Below, in pieces: positions 44,624 through 55,878 of a DNA stretch of 64,000 nucleotides. The DNA is from Cryptomeria japonica (Eukaryota > Streptophyta > Pinopsida > Cupressales > Cupressaceae). Position 1 is the stretch's first letter, and the number at the start of each line of letters is the position of its first letter. The DNA lies in the NCBI RefSeq assembly GCF_030272615.1, contig NC_081413.1, positions 610,166,709-610,230,708 on the forward strand, in the 5' to 3' direction. Both the position numbers and the translations under genes were made by a program. The notes below the pieces were generated by a model. It saw only the letters and a list, made by a program, of their open reading frames with translations. It was not told the DNA's origin and did no database searches.

Positions 44624-45445
44624 TGTCGCATCCGGACACGAGTCTAATACTTATTGTATATGGTGAAAATGGATAACAATAATAACAATATTGAAAGGCT
44701 AAATGAATTCAACCACAAAACCCTAGCCTAACAATCAACAAAGATCCACCATAACATATGAAGATTACCTAAGACAATGCAAATCAAATGAAATCACAAA
44801 GATTATACCATCACATGCCCAATAGGGTTTTGATCTCCATTCTTCCTATCTCCATTGATCTTGCTTGATATATTTGCTCTCAGATTTTATATGCACAAGA
44901 GCTCAACAAAGAACAGAATGTGGTTGCAAGTAGGATCGTAGTGTAGTCAATTGCATAAAAGATGATTAGCATGAATGATTAGGGTGATTGATTAGGGTTT
45001 GATAATGAAGGAAGCATCTCCTTATATAGAAGACACAATATGAAATGGAGGGATAAGATTGAGAGGTGTAAAAGGAGGTCGGCTATGATTAGAGGGTAGG
45101 TAAAAGAAATAATAAAATAATGAAAGGGGTAGGTAGTGTAGGAATTAAGAGATGAATGACATGTGTCATGGGTAGAAAAGGTTAATGAATTAATTAAATA
45201 AATAAAGATTTATTTAATTAATAGAAGAAGTGGGATAATTAAATAAATAAAATATTTATTTAATTTAAGCAAAGGATAATTTAAATAAATAAATGTATTT
45301 ATTTAAATGAGAAATAAGGCTATAAGAGGATAAATGAATTAATTAAATAAATAAAGATTTATTTAATTAATAGAAGAATTAAGCTAAAGTAATTAAATAA
45401 ATAAAATATTTATTTAATTAGACATGACAATTTTAGGTGTCTACA
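44624..45445 (-). mobile_element. Solo LTR-like insertion
   Basis: Minus-strand start TGTAGACACCTAAAATTG and end ..GGATGCGACA (TG..CA). Contains repeated AATTAAATAAATAAAG / TTTATTTAATTAAT blocks (45185-45420) that can pair with each other, and a TATA-like ATATAAGGAGATGC on the minus strand. I saw no clean 5-bp target duplication, so ends may be off by a few bases. Confidence 0.55.
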
Positions 45446-45740
45446 CTTATATTATAAATATTATATAAAAATATTATGATTTGGTTGTGATTATGGTTGT
45501 TAGACATATGCCTACTTATCATTTTGCTGAAATTTTAGTACCACTGCATTGAAATTTGAAATTTTCATCAAATAGGATTTTTTTTTTCCAAAAAACAACT
45601 AATAGCTTAGAAACTACATTCAATATTCTATAGATTAACTTTTTACATATTTTAAAAATAATGTTCACAACTTATTCAAATTTTCATGTCAAGTTGCATA
45701 ACTCTGATTTTTTGAAATTTCATTGCCACTTAAGGGCCTG

Positions 45741-45774
45741 TTTTGGCACACCATGATCCTGCACATACCCCTAC
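45741..45774 (-). repeat. Element A right terminal inverted repeat
   Basis: TTTTGGCACACC then ATGATCCTGCAC then ATACCCCTAC: reverse complement of 16594-16627 at 29 of 34 positions. Confidence 0.6.
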
Positions 45775-46489
45775 ATAAGAATCCACAATCATGTCAACCT
45801 CAAAAGAATGATCATGTAGAGAATGAATAAGAGGATTAGAGTGTTCCCTCGCAACAATCAAAGAAGGATCATCTTCATCAAAGAGAAGATGAATATCATC
45901 AATGATGTCTCCCAAATCTACAATGTAGGACTCCACAAACAAACATGCAATGTCTATCAACTAGTCATTCGAAGAAACTGAAGCTGGAAGACGAGATATA
46001 TCTTGTTGCAATGAATCACAAGAAGGTAAAATTGTTGCACTATCTGCATCATCAAGTGCAATAGGTGATGTGATATCAATAAGAGGAGATGAAATGCAAG
46101 GCTCAAGAATGGGGTCACATGTGAAAATCCCCAAGTTCAAGTACCCAAAGTTCTCAAAATCTGAATCATCATGTGAAGAATCATCATATGTAAAATCATC
46201 CTCATCAATAGGAACAAGATCTGCAAAGGAATATAACTGAGATATGCATGATCCACAACTCTACTCCCAATGATAGCTCTACTCTCCAAGTTTCTAATGA
46301 TAACTGACTTAGGTGTGAACTCCATAGTTTTCTTTGTTGCCCTATGTGTGATTTGATAGATGGAAGGAAGATTGTTTGTCGATTCCATTTCATGGCAACA
46401 AGATGCTCCCATTTGACATAGGCAGGGATCACGCTGGGAAATATAAAATGACTACAAGCTGTGATCAAACATTTATGAACATCCACCAA
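45775..46489 (-). pseudogene. Retroelement polyprotein-like remnant, minus strand
   Basis: Frames read KKTMEFTPKSVIIRNLESRA, GSRVVDHAYLSY, then an acidic stretch (FTYDDSSHDDSDFENFG, DIIDDIHLLFDEDDPS). No catalytic motif. It borders the element A terminus and is probably part of the retroelement into which A inserted. Confidence 0.4.
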
Positions 46490-46774
46490 AATTCAGGCAT
46501 GACAAATGTTTAAATTTGAAAGTTCACAGAAACGGAAACAGAAACGAATAGAAGCAGAACTTGACAATGGTAATGGGCCCACAATTGCCACGTAAGCACA
46601 GTCAAAGGCTTAGTGTGTGATGTTTACTTGCCGTCCCTTATTTTCTCAAGCGGAGATCATAGTATTACTCAAAGATCATATTAACACCCATAGTTAAATT
46701 GACTTCATATAGATTGAAAAAATCTATTGAAATTAGATTTGAAATGAAAAAAAAAACAAATATTTTAAATTTTA
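46490..46774. other. Intergenic DNA, nothing recognised
   Basis: No gene or repeat seen; becomes AT-rich toward the inverted arm. Confidence 0.4.
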
Positions 46775-47910
46775 TTATAATACATTTTGTATTGATATAC
46801 AATTAGACTTCACCTTTATAATAAAAATGTCAAATTATCCCAGATACCATAAACTACGTATAAAATAAAATCACTCAACATCATTAACCTAAAAGCAAAT
46901 CTCTTCTTTATTCTTTCTTTATTTTCCTAAATAAAAATCTACTTTATTCTCCCTCATTAATCATGACCAGTAGCTAAGAGATATAATCCCAAGAAGAGTC
47001 GATATGATAGTTGTTGAAACATCAACGAAAATGGCCTGAGCTGAGTGCCTAAGATGATGTGTCTCCTCCTTGGTCAAGTGAAAATTCACAACACTAAGAA
47101 CCCCTCTTCTTCCAATCAATGCAGACAGGCTAAGACCAACAAATAGTTCAATTTATATTATCTCTTTAGTTTCATTATTTTGGTAATCATTTCTAATTGA
47201 TACATGTATCATTTATTTGGCATGTAACTTGATTTCTCAATGGATATTGAGAGGATTGAGGAAGAAGAGAATTAAGACTTGAGTAATGACAAGGTAATGA
47301 ATTTAACAATTCTTCGTTAAAAATTTAATATTATTAGATTATGTAACTAATTTTTAATAATTATAATTTCTTAATGCTTGTTAATGAGTAAGAGGAGGTG
47401 CTTCTAATCACTATAATTATACAAATTTCATAAAGCGGTAGTAGCAATGTGTGTCCTACTCATAGAAGTAACAATGTTAGGTTTGATTATGTTACTACTA
47501 GTCTTTTACTTTTTTTGTGTGGGTGGTGGGACCACTCATGTCAATCATTCTTAAATGACAACGAAACTAATAGTAGTATTCCTCAAACCTTTATTTAAAC
47601 TAACATTTATTTTCTCATATAAGATCAAAACACCCAAAAATATAATAAACCAATTAATAATAAATTTAGACCAAAATATTACTACATCCTTAAAGACTTG
47701 AATAAAACTTTTTCAATTATAAAATGTTTAAATAATACAAAATTTAAACCTAAATATCTTATTCTCGTAATAAAAAACTATTACTTATGGAAAACGTATT
47801 TACTAGAATATATTGAAGATTAATTATTTTATTGACACCCTGTTAGACTGCTCTCAATTTGAGATTTTCTTGCATTGTTTAAAATTAATACTGTAGCTGT
47901 CAATCAGAAA
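46775..47910 (-). repeat. 1.1-kb inverted duplication, left arm
   Basis: Reverse complement matches 62051-63183 over about 1.1 kb: LDH 3' flank, an LDH 3' coding end, and the tRNA-Asp 3' flank. The match stops at AATCAGAAAAG, exactly beside where the tRNA-Asp lies in the right arm; here GRAS sequence follows instead. Arms are about 14 kb apart. Confidence 0.85.
47020..47136 (-). pseudogene. LDH 3'-end fragment in the left arm
   Basis: Minus strand reads LSLSALIGRRGVLSVVNFHL then EEE and KHSAQA-like, the C-terminal end of plant LDH. It is shortened by a deletion of about 60 bp against the 62769 copy (the ILDVLKQLCI end and stop are gone). Confidence 0.7.
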
Positions 47911-48618
47911 AGGTTGGGTGCATATATGGTAGAAGGTCTTGTGGCAAGGATGGCTTGCTCTGGAGCAACAATTTACAAAGCATTAAGGTGCAAAGAACCT
48001 GCTAGTGCAGAGCTCCTGCCATATATGCAAATCCTCTATGAAGTTTGCCCTTATTTCAAATTTGGTTATATGGCTGCAAATGGTGCCATCGCAGAAGCAT
48101 TCAAAGATGAAGATAGAGTGCACATTGTGGATTTTCAGATTGCTCAAGGCAGCCAATGGGTTACACTCCTCCAAGCCCTTGCTCGAGGTGGAGGGTTAGA
48201 GTTGGTTGGTAAAAGATTATCAAAGCTTGCTGAGACTTTCAAAGTTCCATTTGAGTTTCATGCTGTGCCTATGATGGGTGCTGATGTTCAGGTTCATATG
48301 CTTGAGGTTCGACCTAGGGATGCATTGGCTGTGAATTTTGCTTTCCAGCTGCATCATTTGCCCGATGAAAGTGTAAACACAAGCAACCATCGGGATCGAA
48401 TTTTACGGAGGGTAAAGGGACTAAGGCCAAAAGTTGTTACATTAGTTGAGCAAGAATCTAACACTAACACTGCACCGTTCTTCCCTAGGTTTATGGAGAC
48501 TCTAAGCTATTACACAGCCATCTTTGAATCTCTCGATGTAACTCTTCCCAGAGAGAGCAAGGAGCGGATCAATGTTGAGTTGCAACTTTGTTATCGTGAT
48601 TTTTTGGAGCTGTCATAA
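47875..48618 (+). pseudogene. GRAS transcription regulator fragment, PAT1/SCL type
   Basis: Open 247-codon frame. Residues about 14-100 match the end of leucine repeat I and the VHIID region (QRLGAYMVEGLVARMA-like, YFKFGYMAANGAIAEAF, VHIVDFQIAQGSQW). Residues 104-165 give ARGGGLELVGKRLSKLAE and FAFQLHHLPDESV, and 180-234 the PFYRE region (KVVTLVEQESNTNTAPFF). About 20 residues normally between QAL and ARGGG (the GIDD part) are missing, and the SAW domain is absent: after RINVE the frame ends in an unrelated 13-residue tail. The first 13 codons derive from antisense tRNA-Asp flank. GRAS proteins are nuclear regulators (PAT1 clade: phytochrome A signalling). A functional protein is unlikely. 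Confidence 0.8.
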
Positions 48619-48879
48619 GCTAACTCAAAGATGATCAAATGCAAGGGATATAATTCAAAATGGAACATAATATTTGATCAACTTATATCAATCACATCAA
48701 AAAGATAAACGTTCACATAAAAGAATTTGTCCATAATTATATTGAATAAGGTTTAAAAAGAAGACTTAAAATCATTAAAACATTAAATCATTATATCAAG
48801 TTTGTTTATAAAAGCATAAGATTGAAATGACATCTTTTATGCCCATCATTTCCTCCCCTCTTAGTGTTGACCATGTCCT
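48619..48879. other. AT-rich DNA 3' of the GRAS fragment
   Basis: Nothing recognised. Confidence 0.4.
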
Positions 48880-49400
48880 CATGGTCTGAGGTCAAGTATA
48901 TCTCTCTTCATGTGCTTCAACAAAATCACCAAGTCAAACCTCAACCTTCTATAGTCAACATATTCTCTTGGTGAAGCATACCCAACCTTCTATGCATCAA
49001 AAACAGTCTGTGGCATCTGATTGGGTGCATTCAATCTTGGAGATGGCATAATGATCAAGGGAGGTATGAACCTCGTTGCTATCCAATTTTCTCTTTGAAA
49101 CTCGATTGCCACAATAATATGTCTTATCCTTCTTACACTCCAAGTGATATTATTCAAAGAAATTGGTTCTCTCCTTCTAAAAGCTATCGAGATTGAATTG
49201 AATATTTCTCAACATGCATCTATGGCTCTGTCAACTAAATAATCTTTCAAATATTGGTAACATGTAGCAATTCTTTGCAAATTGGCAACATAAATAGGGG
49301 CAATATTATTCAATTGAGCAATGGCCTTGAATCTTCCCACATAAGTGCGAGTATTACATAGTTCATCCCTCATGGGAGCCCTAGTCTACTTTGTACTTCT
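48880..49400 (-). pseudogene. Retroelement-like coding remnant, minus strand
   Basis: Minus strand reads through a few stops: YVGRFKAIAQLNNIAPIYVA, LQRIATCYQYLKDYLVDRAI, RREPISLNNITWSVRRIRH, ENWIATRFIPPLIIMPSPRL, YASPREYVDYRRLRFDLVIL. It has clear protein-like composition. No domain recognised; a gymnosperm retroelement Gag-like region is a guess. Confidence 0.4.
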
Positions 49401-49527
49401 TTGTACTCTTTGAGTCTATTACTCCATTCTACTTATCACGTACCAACTTTTTGTTTGAATGAAACAATGAGATAAACTTATTTTGGGATATTAAATCAGT
49501 TAAATTTTTGATTTAATTTTAAATAGA

Positions 49528-49691
49528 ATTATATATATATGTGTACATACATGTATGCGCACGCACGCGCACACACACATCTATACATGTATATATATAC
49601 ATATACAAACATATACATATATATGTATATGTATACGTATGTGTGTACATATATGTATGTATGTATATATATGTATATATACACACATATT

Positions 49692-49728
<37 letters not shown>

Positions 49729-49730
49729 CG
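49528..49730. repeat. (TA)/(CA)/(TG) microsatellite
   Basis: Alternating purine-pyrimidine tract of about 200 bp ending in a pure (TA) run. Overlapping ORFs are artefacts. Confidence 0.95.
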
Positions 49731-49739
49731 TCCATTTAT

Positions 49740-51440
49740 TAAGGATGCCTCATTTCAATTTTCAATAACCATTTTATAGAAGCTTGGCTGTAGACAGCCG
49801 TTACAACATAGGAAAAATTGAAATAATAAGAGAATCTCCCATTTATGATTTTCAACCATTATATCGAAGGTATTTTATGAAAAAAGAGTAAGTAAGAATA
49901 GAATCATTTTATTATTTTCAATGTTGCCAGTAAATAGCCTGCGAATACAATGCATTAGGAAAGAGAGAGAGGGAGTGACATGAAGTATCGCAGAATCTTG
50001 CACTATCATTTAGTATCATTTAGCATCGTAGAATCTTGCATATAATTTCTAAGCTCACATCATAGAAAGCATTATTATAACTAGACCTGCAATATAGAGT
50101 ACATTACCACAACAAAACTTGCATAGCCCAGAGTGCATACTAGTTGGGTTCAAATGTAGATCAATTTGGAGTCTTGATTTGAAGGTATCATTCATTAAGA
50201 GGAAATCGAGTTAGGAGATCAGTTGATATCATACTAGTCAAGTAGGTTTTAAGATTCTTTTCTGGACAATTAAGTATGAATTTGAACCTTGGTTATTCAA
50301 TAAAATAAACAAACTCCTTATCTTCTTCCTTTATATGAGATATAGGAATTAATCAAGCTTTTTGAAAATCCCTTTCACAGGAACCTGAAACATAGTTGAA
50401 TCAGTTATAATTATCATGGATGTCAAGGGAATGAGACTAAAACATAGATAAAACACTTAAACAAAAATCTTATTTTCATTTTATAACTAGAAATAATAGT
50501 ATAACATACATATTGAGAAATTCACATATACAATATATCACATATATTTATACTTCATATACATACATGTGATATACCTTCTCATATTTATATATTTAAT
50601 TAAATAAACTTCTTATTATTTGTTATCTATTGATTGAATCTTGGTTTTTTAATGATTTTACTCCTTTATCAATATGAATTGTATCATCTTCCATGGGAAT
50701 ATTACATTATGTTTTTCTTCATGAACATCAAATGCATATGAACAGTCACGTAGATGAAAGTACCATCATTGCATAGTCATATAAAATAATGAATTATTAT
50801 GAATGCATATGAACGACCATGTAGATAATTATTATTGAATGCATATGAACAACCATGTAGATGAATATGTTGTTATTGCATCAAAACAACCATGTAAAAT
50901 ATGAATGCATATGAACAAGCATGTAGATAAACACGTCATCATTTTATTGGAACAATCCTGTAGTTTAAGAATCAATGTCAATTACATATGAAATATGATT
51001 AAATACCACATCATAGGAAGGATGCATAATCATAAGTTCATTGGGATGTGTTTGCATTATGTGTTGTCAAGCTATGTTTTCAGGAAGGGGTGTCGAATAT
51101 GTGTAAACAGAGAAGGATGGTCCTCTTTTCATGAAAATACACGTTATAAACGTGTTTTGGGAAAGCATAGCTCATTGAAATAGATGAACTACCCAACAAA
51201 TTTACATAATATGTTTCTCTATCATATATTGATAATATGACAATGCGCTATCATATAGTAGATGTGCATGTAGATGTATCACGTTGCACCATGGTTTTCA
51301 TCTTGTCAGTTTCCAAGTAGCTAGGATCTTCATGCAAGGTTGTCTGTTCTTCATGTCAGGAAGAACTCTGGGGAAGCATAATTGCTTTGTGGTTGGGTGG
51401 AAAAGTGCTTGGGCCATGTTCCCCTCCTCAACTTGCAGAC
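49740..51440. other. AT-rich intergenic DNA with a loose tandem repeat
   Basis: 50725-50950 contains four or five imperfect copies of ATGCATATGAACAACCATGT spaced about 50 bp apart. From about 51200 the DNA resembles an LTR end. No gene. Confidence 0.5.
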
Positions 51441-51448
51441 AATAAATT

Positions 51449-51466
51449 TTGGTGTTAGAGCATTAG
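51449..51466 (+). other. Decayed primer-binding site (tRNA-Met type)
   Basis: TTTTGGTGTTAGAGCATTAGG resembles the common plant LTR element PBS TGGTATCAGAGC with one change plus an indel-free frame, just upstream of the gag remnant. Confidence 0.4.
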
Positions 51467-51499
51467 GTTAAACTTTAGGGCCTAATGGGTCAACCTAGT

Positions 51500-52720
51500 C
51501 AACTATGGTTAACATGAGGAATGGCGGGTCTAAGAGTGGCCAAAATAATGAGTAGAATTTGAGAGGTTGGACTAGATTCTTAACCTCCTAACTTAATGGG
51601 GAGCTAGAATGGATAATATGGAAAAAGATATCCAAAGAGGACAAGACCAAAGAAAGGAACAACACTAGGATGGCATTGACAACAATAGAGGCGAAATTGT
51701 AGAGGAGTTAAAAAAGGACCTCAAGAAGGTCACTCCTTAAAAATTTGATGGAAAGACCATTAGAGATAGGGTAGAGGTGTGGATAATTGAAATGATATAA
51801 TACTTTGAGTTGCACAACTTGTCGAATGAGACTAAGGCGATTTGGGGAATCTATCAAATCATCGATGAAAGAACTGCTAGGTGGGTTAGTGAGAAGGATG
51901 AGAAGAAACTATTGCTAGGAGAAACAAAATGGGAGCAATTCATTGAATTGTTTAGAAAGAGATGGTTACCCTACTTTTTCTTTGACAAGAAGATGATAGA
52001 GTTTCAAAACCTAACCCAAGGCAAAATGACAATAACTTAATACCAAGAAAGGTTTGATCACTTTCTTAAGTACCTACCACAATATCAGTTGGATGAGAAT
52101 TTTTGAATCTATAAGTTCATTTTGGGCTTAAAGACATTGATTGGGTCTAAAGTGGATATTCACAATCCACTAACCATGGATGAGGTCTTTGAAAAAGCAA
52201 TTAAACAAGAGAAGAAGCTGCAGTAGGGGGCTAATTACCACAATAATCATGATGTTGGTAAGAAGTTCTATAATGACTATTAGTGGGGAAATGATAAAAA
52301 TAATCAATAAATCAAGAATATGAAGGGAGGAAACAACACTCTCAGGGAAAAGCATAAGGGAATCGGTATGGGAGTAATAAGAGGGCCAATTACAACAACA
52401 ACAACAACAACAATAGGAGGGACATATTATATGGACCTAAGACACCTTGAGATGGATGCTACATCTGTGAAGGAGAGTATTATGCAAACATATGTCCCTA
52501 GATGTCCACGAGGTGAAAGCAAGGATCCCCACAACACCATATTAATGCAATGATATATAACTGCTAAGTTGACTTTCAAGCCACATCGATACAGTTCAAT
52601 AATAAGCTTTATGACCATCATGTTTCTATTTTAATTGACATTAGAGCTATAGAATATTTTGTTGATCCAAATATAGTTTCCAAATTACCAGTTAGACCAG
52701 GATATATGGTAAACCTGTAG
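51500..52720 (+). pseudogene. Ty3/gypsy-type gag-protease remnant, copy 2
   Basis: Longer than copy 1: KFDGKTIRDRVEVWIIEM, YFELHNLSNETKAIWGIYQI, TKWEQFIELFRKRWLPYFFF, KFILGLKTLIGSKVDIHNPL, MDEVFEKAIKQEKKLQ. The zinc knuckle (about 52450) reads CYICEGEYYANIC, with the essential His changed to Tyr. Protease-like VSILIDIRAIEYFVDP again lacks D-S/T-G. Sharing the DIR replacement with copy 1 means this defect predates the duplication of the block. Confidence 0.65.
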
Positions 52721-53280
52721 AACATTGACCTACTACTGAGAGGGGGGGGGGGTGAATTAGTAGTAGAATTAACACTTTAATAATCTTTAATCCAAAAACT
52801 TTTATCAACTTCAAACTAAAATTTAAAAGCTATAGAAACTGACGAGAAACACTGCTAGGATCGATTGTCCTAATCTAACCTCACAATTGAAATGATTAAA
52901 TTTTTTTAAAGGGCACCAACTCTGTGGAGTTACCCAACCCCTTTCTTAAAATCACCAACTCTTATAAAATGAGAAGCAACTCAACAACTTTTAAGGCACC
53001 AACCTTAAAGGAGTTACAAACAAAGTTTTTTGATTTACAATCTAAAACTAGATATTTCATTGAAAATATGTATCAAAACAAATGCTATCGACTGAACAAT
53101 ATCATCCTTTAAATGCTTTGTTCTAATTTATATATTACAATACAATCATTTGATATATTTTGACATAATCAACACTATTAACAACTTTAGAAATCTTGTT
53201 CACAATCTTAGATAAATCACTTTGATTTTGGGTCTTCTTCGAAGAGTGGCCACCAAGATAAACATGGCAGACAATCCCCT

Positions 53281-53898
53281 ATGTCCACTTCACATTTTGA
53301 CTCTCTTCCTTCTCACCAATCATTCCCGAATAAATTTGTCCAGGTTCCGAACCCAAGCAGTAGACCCCCCTTCTCGAAGGAGCTCAATGCCAATTCTCCT
53401 TTCCTCAACATGGAAAGGGAGAATCCTGATGATGTTTTGGCTGTAGGTTGTGATGCGACTGTTAACAACTTCAAGATGTTTAAATGGGCCTTTCACGAAA
53501 TTAAAGATATCAATGTGAAAATGAGGGCTATTAGCAGTAAACAAGACTCTCAAACTAATGAACAATGGACGATGGATCAGAGAAAGATAATTGTGGATTC
53601 AATGCAGAAGACTATGGGAATGATTAGTGATATGAAGAAAGATTACGACTGTAGGATTTATCAGTTGGAGGAAAAACTCAAGAAAGATTTTGAAGGTAGA
53701 CTGGGTAAGATGGAGAACAAATTCCAAAAAATTAATGAAAACCTGATATCTCTAGTTACCTTCAGTCACAAAGTGGTTAAGATCTCGATTGAGAATATAA
53801 ATACCATGGTTGGAAAGCTTGAAGTCACCCACCAGGAAGGAGCTACAGTGGATGTGGAGGTGCTGGATAAAAAGATAGAGGATATAGTGGGACCGTAA
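53281..53898 (+). CDS. Coiled-coil ORF of the repeat block, open copy
   Basis: 205 codons from MSTSHFDSLPSHQSF to the stop at 53896. N-terminal third is S/P/N-rich (VQVPNPSSRPPFSKE), then WAFHEIKDINVKMRAISSKQ. The C-terminal two thirds have charged heptads (SDMKKDYDCRIYQLEEKLKK, EGRLGKMENKFQKINENLIS, SIENINTMVGKLEV). The upstream frame (SSSKSGHQDKHGRQSP-like) may extend it. No catalytic or zinc motif. The coil and a LINE-like tail about 250 bp downstream recall a retroelement ORF1/Gag. Being open while the sister copy is broken may be chance. Confidence 0.45.
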   Translation: MSTSHFDSLPSHQSFPNKFVQVPNPSSRPPFSKELNANSPFLNMERENPDDVLAVGCDATVNNFKMFKWAFHEIKDINVKMRAISSKQDSQTNEQWTMDQRKIIVDSMQKTMGMISDMKKDYDCRIYQLEEKLKKDFEGRLGKMENKFQKINENLISLVTFSHKVVKISIENINTMVGKLEVTHQEGATVDVEVLDKKIEDIVGP

Positions 53899-53999
53899 AA
53901 GAGAACTAGGGCTTTAATCTAAAGAAGAAAAATGCTAATCAAGACATTCAGGAGCTCAAGAAGATTGCATTAAACATGACTTAGCTGGAAATAGAGGCC

Positions 54000-55412
54000 G
54001 TTGAGGCCCTTAAAAACTTGTACTAGTTTCCACCCTTTTGCCGTCTCTTTCCTAGATTTTGCTTTTGTGCTGGTTTTTTGTTGCCTTTGGGCTCTAGTGA
54101 AATTGTTTATCTTTATGCATCTTTTTGATTTAGTTTTGTTAAAGTGTTTCGGGTCCCTTCAAAACTTATTTGTTTCATAATAAAAAACATGTCATGCAAA
54201 TCTATGCTAAGTTGCTTATCACAACTAGCAAAAAAAGAAAGAGAAAATTAAAAATTGTATTTGAATATTTGAATTTCAGATTCATTCTCACACTCCTTAA
54301 AATTGAACCACATTTATCTATATTAAATAAAAATAAAACTTAAATCTACAATAATAATTTTGAAATAAAATACAAATAATAAAAAACTTATTAAAAAAGG
54401 TGCATAGTAACAAATAATAAATATATGAAAATTAATAAGAACCAAGTATTAAAATATACTACATATCTATATAATATTACAATTAATCAGTTCTATCAAA
54501 ATATAAATATATATTGATTTCACTATTATTTTTACACATTATAATTATAATTACACGAAGGTGTATCCTATATGAAGTGGAGCAACTCAATTAAAACATC
54601 AACGGTGCAAATTACTTTAGAGGGTATGCAAGAAGATGAAAATCATCTCGCTCGTTGATTTTTTGCCCAATAAATAGAGGTTCAAACATAGAATGGGAAT
54701 GAATACCAGTGGTAGTGTTTACTCGCCTTCAAGGGGGAAAGGTGTGATGAGAGGAGGCAACAGACATTCCGTCATCAAACGGATCAGGGTGACATTAACA
54801 AACATTCGATCATTCTTGCACTAAAAATACTGTTGGTTTTGTGTATAGTATTTGCTCTTCTTCTTATAACTATTCCCACTGGTTCCTTAATGAGATGGTG
54901 TTATCAACATTCTCTCCATAATAAATCTCCAAACTCCAGGCATGTATTTTATTTACCCCAATTTGGTGCCCCCATTTTTTGTTATATTTTTTCCCAAAAT
55001 TTAGTTGACTATCTTGGTCATATTGGCAATGGTTCAATTGGGCGTCAGTTCTTTGGAATTTGAATCGATGATATGCTGAATTTTAAAGTTGGGTATTTAA
55101 TTTTACAATATTTGCTGTCTATTAGGTGAAGTTTAACATTCATTCGTCAGATGTAGAAAACCTTTATGCTTAGAAGCCATGTTGTCCATGGGGAACATGC
55201 TTGACACGGCTTAATCCAGGTCATGGAAGGGCGCCACCAGAAATAAAGGTCATACTTTGGAGTCCTTACTGGTCAATAGAAAATAAAGGTGTTGCTCTTT
55301 AGGTCACCGCTAAATATGATGACAATTTGGGGTATCTAATATTTTTTACAAGGGGATCTCACAAGAAATTTTTTGTAGTAAAATAATAACAAAGTGCTCT
55401 GCCTTATCACCA
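54000..55412 (+). other. LINE-like tail, AT-rich DNA and hydrophobic ORF, copy 2
   Basis: Ends of the coiled-coil unit at about 54185 (GGGTCCCTTCAAAACTT plus A-rich). 54833-55063 carries the same hydrophobic segment plus RWCYQHSLHNKSPNS as copy 1. Not identified. Confidence 0.4.
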
Positions 55413-55550
55413 TACCTTGTCTCTTGAATTGATTTGAAAAAGGTCAAATCACCTCAAAATTTGAAGCTATTCCATTGGGTGTACCTTGTCTCTTGAATTG
55501 ATTTGAAAAAGGTCAAATCACCTCAAAATTTGAAGCTATTCCATTGGGTT
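55413..55550 (+). repeat. 69-bp tandem duplication
   Basis: TACCTTGTCTCTTGAATTG and the following 50 bp occur twice head to tail here but once in copy 1 (about 3719), so this is a recent private change. Confidence 0.9.
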
Positions 55551-55878
55551 TTGTTTTCTTTAAACAAAAATTAAATTGGTGATGCATTGGGTTTGATTCG
55601 AGTTGACATATATATTTTTTTCCTTTTATCAATCAGATCAAATAAAATGCATATATAGACATTCTAAATTATTTTAGGTAAATAAATTAATAATAGATAT
55701 TAATGATTGGTAATAAGAGAATTTAAAAACAATTGATAATTATTGATTTATAAAAAAATAAAAAAATATCTAAATATATTAGGTTTGAAGATTAGAAATT
55801 ATTAATATTAAGACTAAGACATTTATTGAGGCACAAATATATGATTGTAATATTGTCTTATACTTACAAGTTGACACA

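Larger units (their letters stand above)
16594..45774. mobile_element. Element A: composite DNA transposon with nested insertions
   Basis: Bounded by a 34-bp imperfect inverted repeat (29/34). Inside each end are clusters of the palindrome TCGGATATCCGA. The left part carries a + strand multi-exon accessory gene, the right part a - strand DDE-like transposase; both have homologues in nested element B. The original element was probably much shorter. About 18 kb (satellite, element B, 5S-like fragment, LINE and DRM pieces) separates the two genes, and an LTR and a satellite array lie in the right end. No target-site duplication was found, so the exact ends are provisional. Confidence 0.55.
51928..55857 (+). 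repeat. 3.9-kb dispersed repeat block, copy 2
   Basis: Same modules as 143-4090, with local differences (shorter G-run, deletion around 52840, a 69-bp tandem duplication at 55413-55550). Confidence 0.8.

Noticed and set aside
49529-49768. ORFs of 67-75 codons rich in Tyr/Ile/Met
   Set aside because: They are translations of the TA/CA microsatellite.
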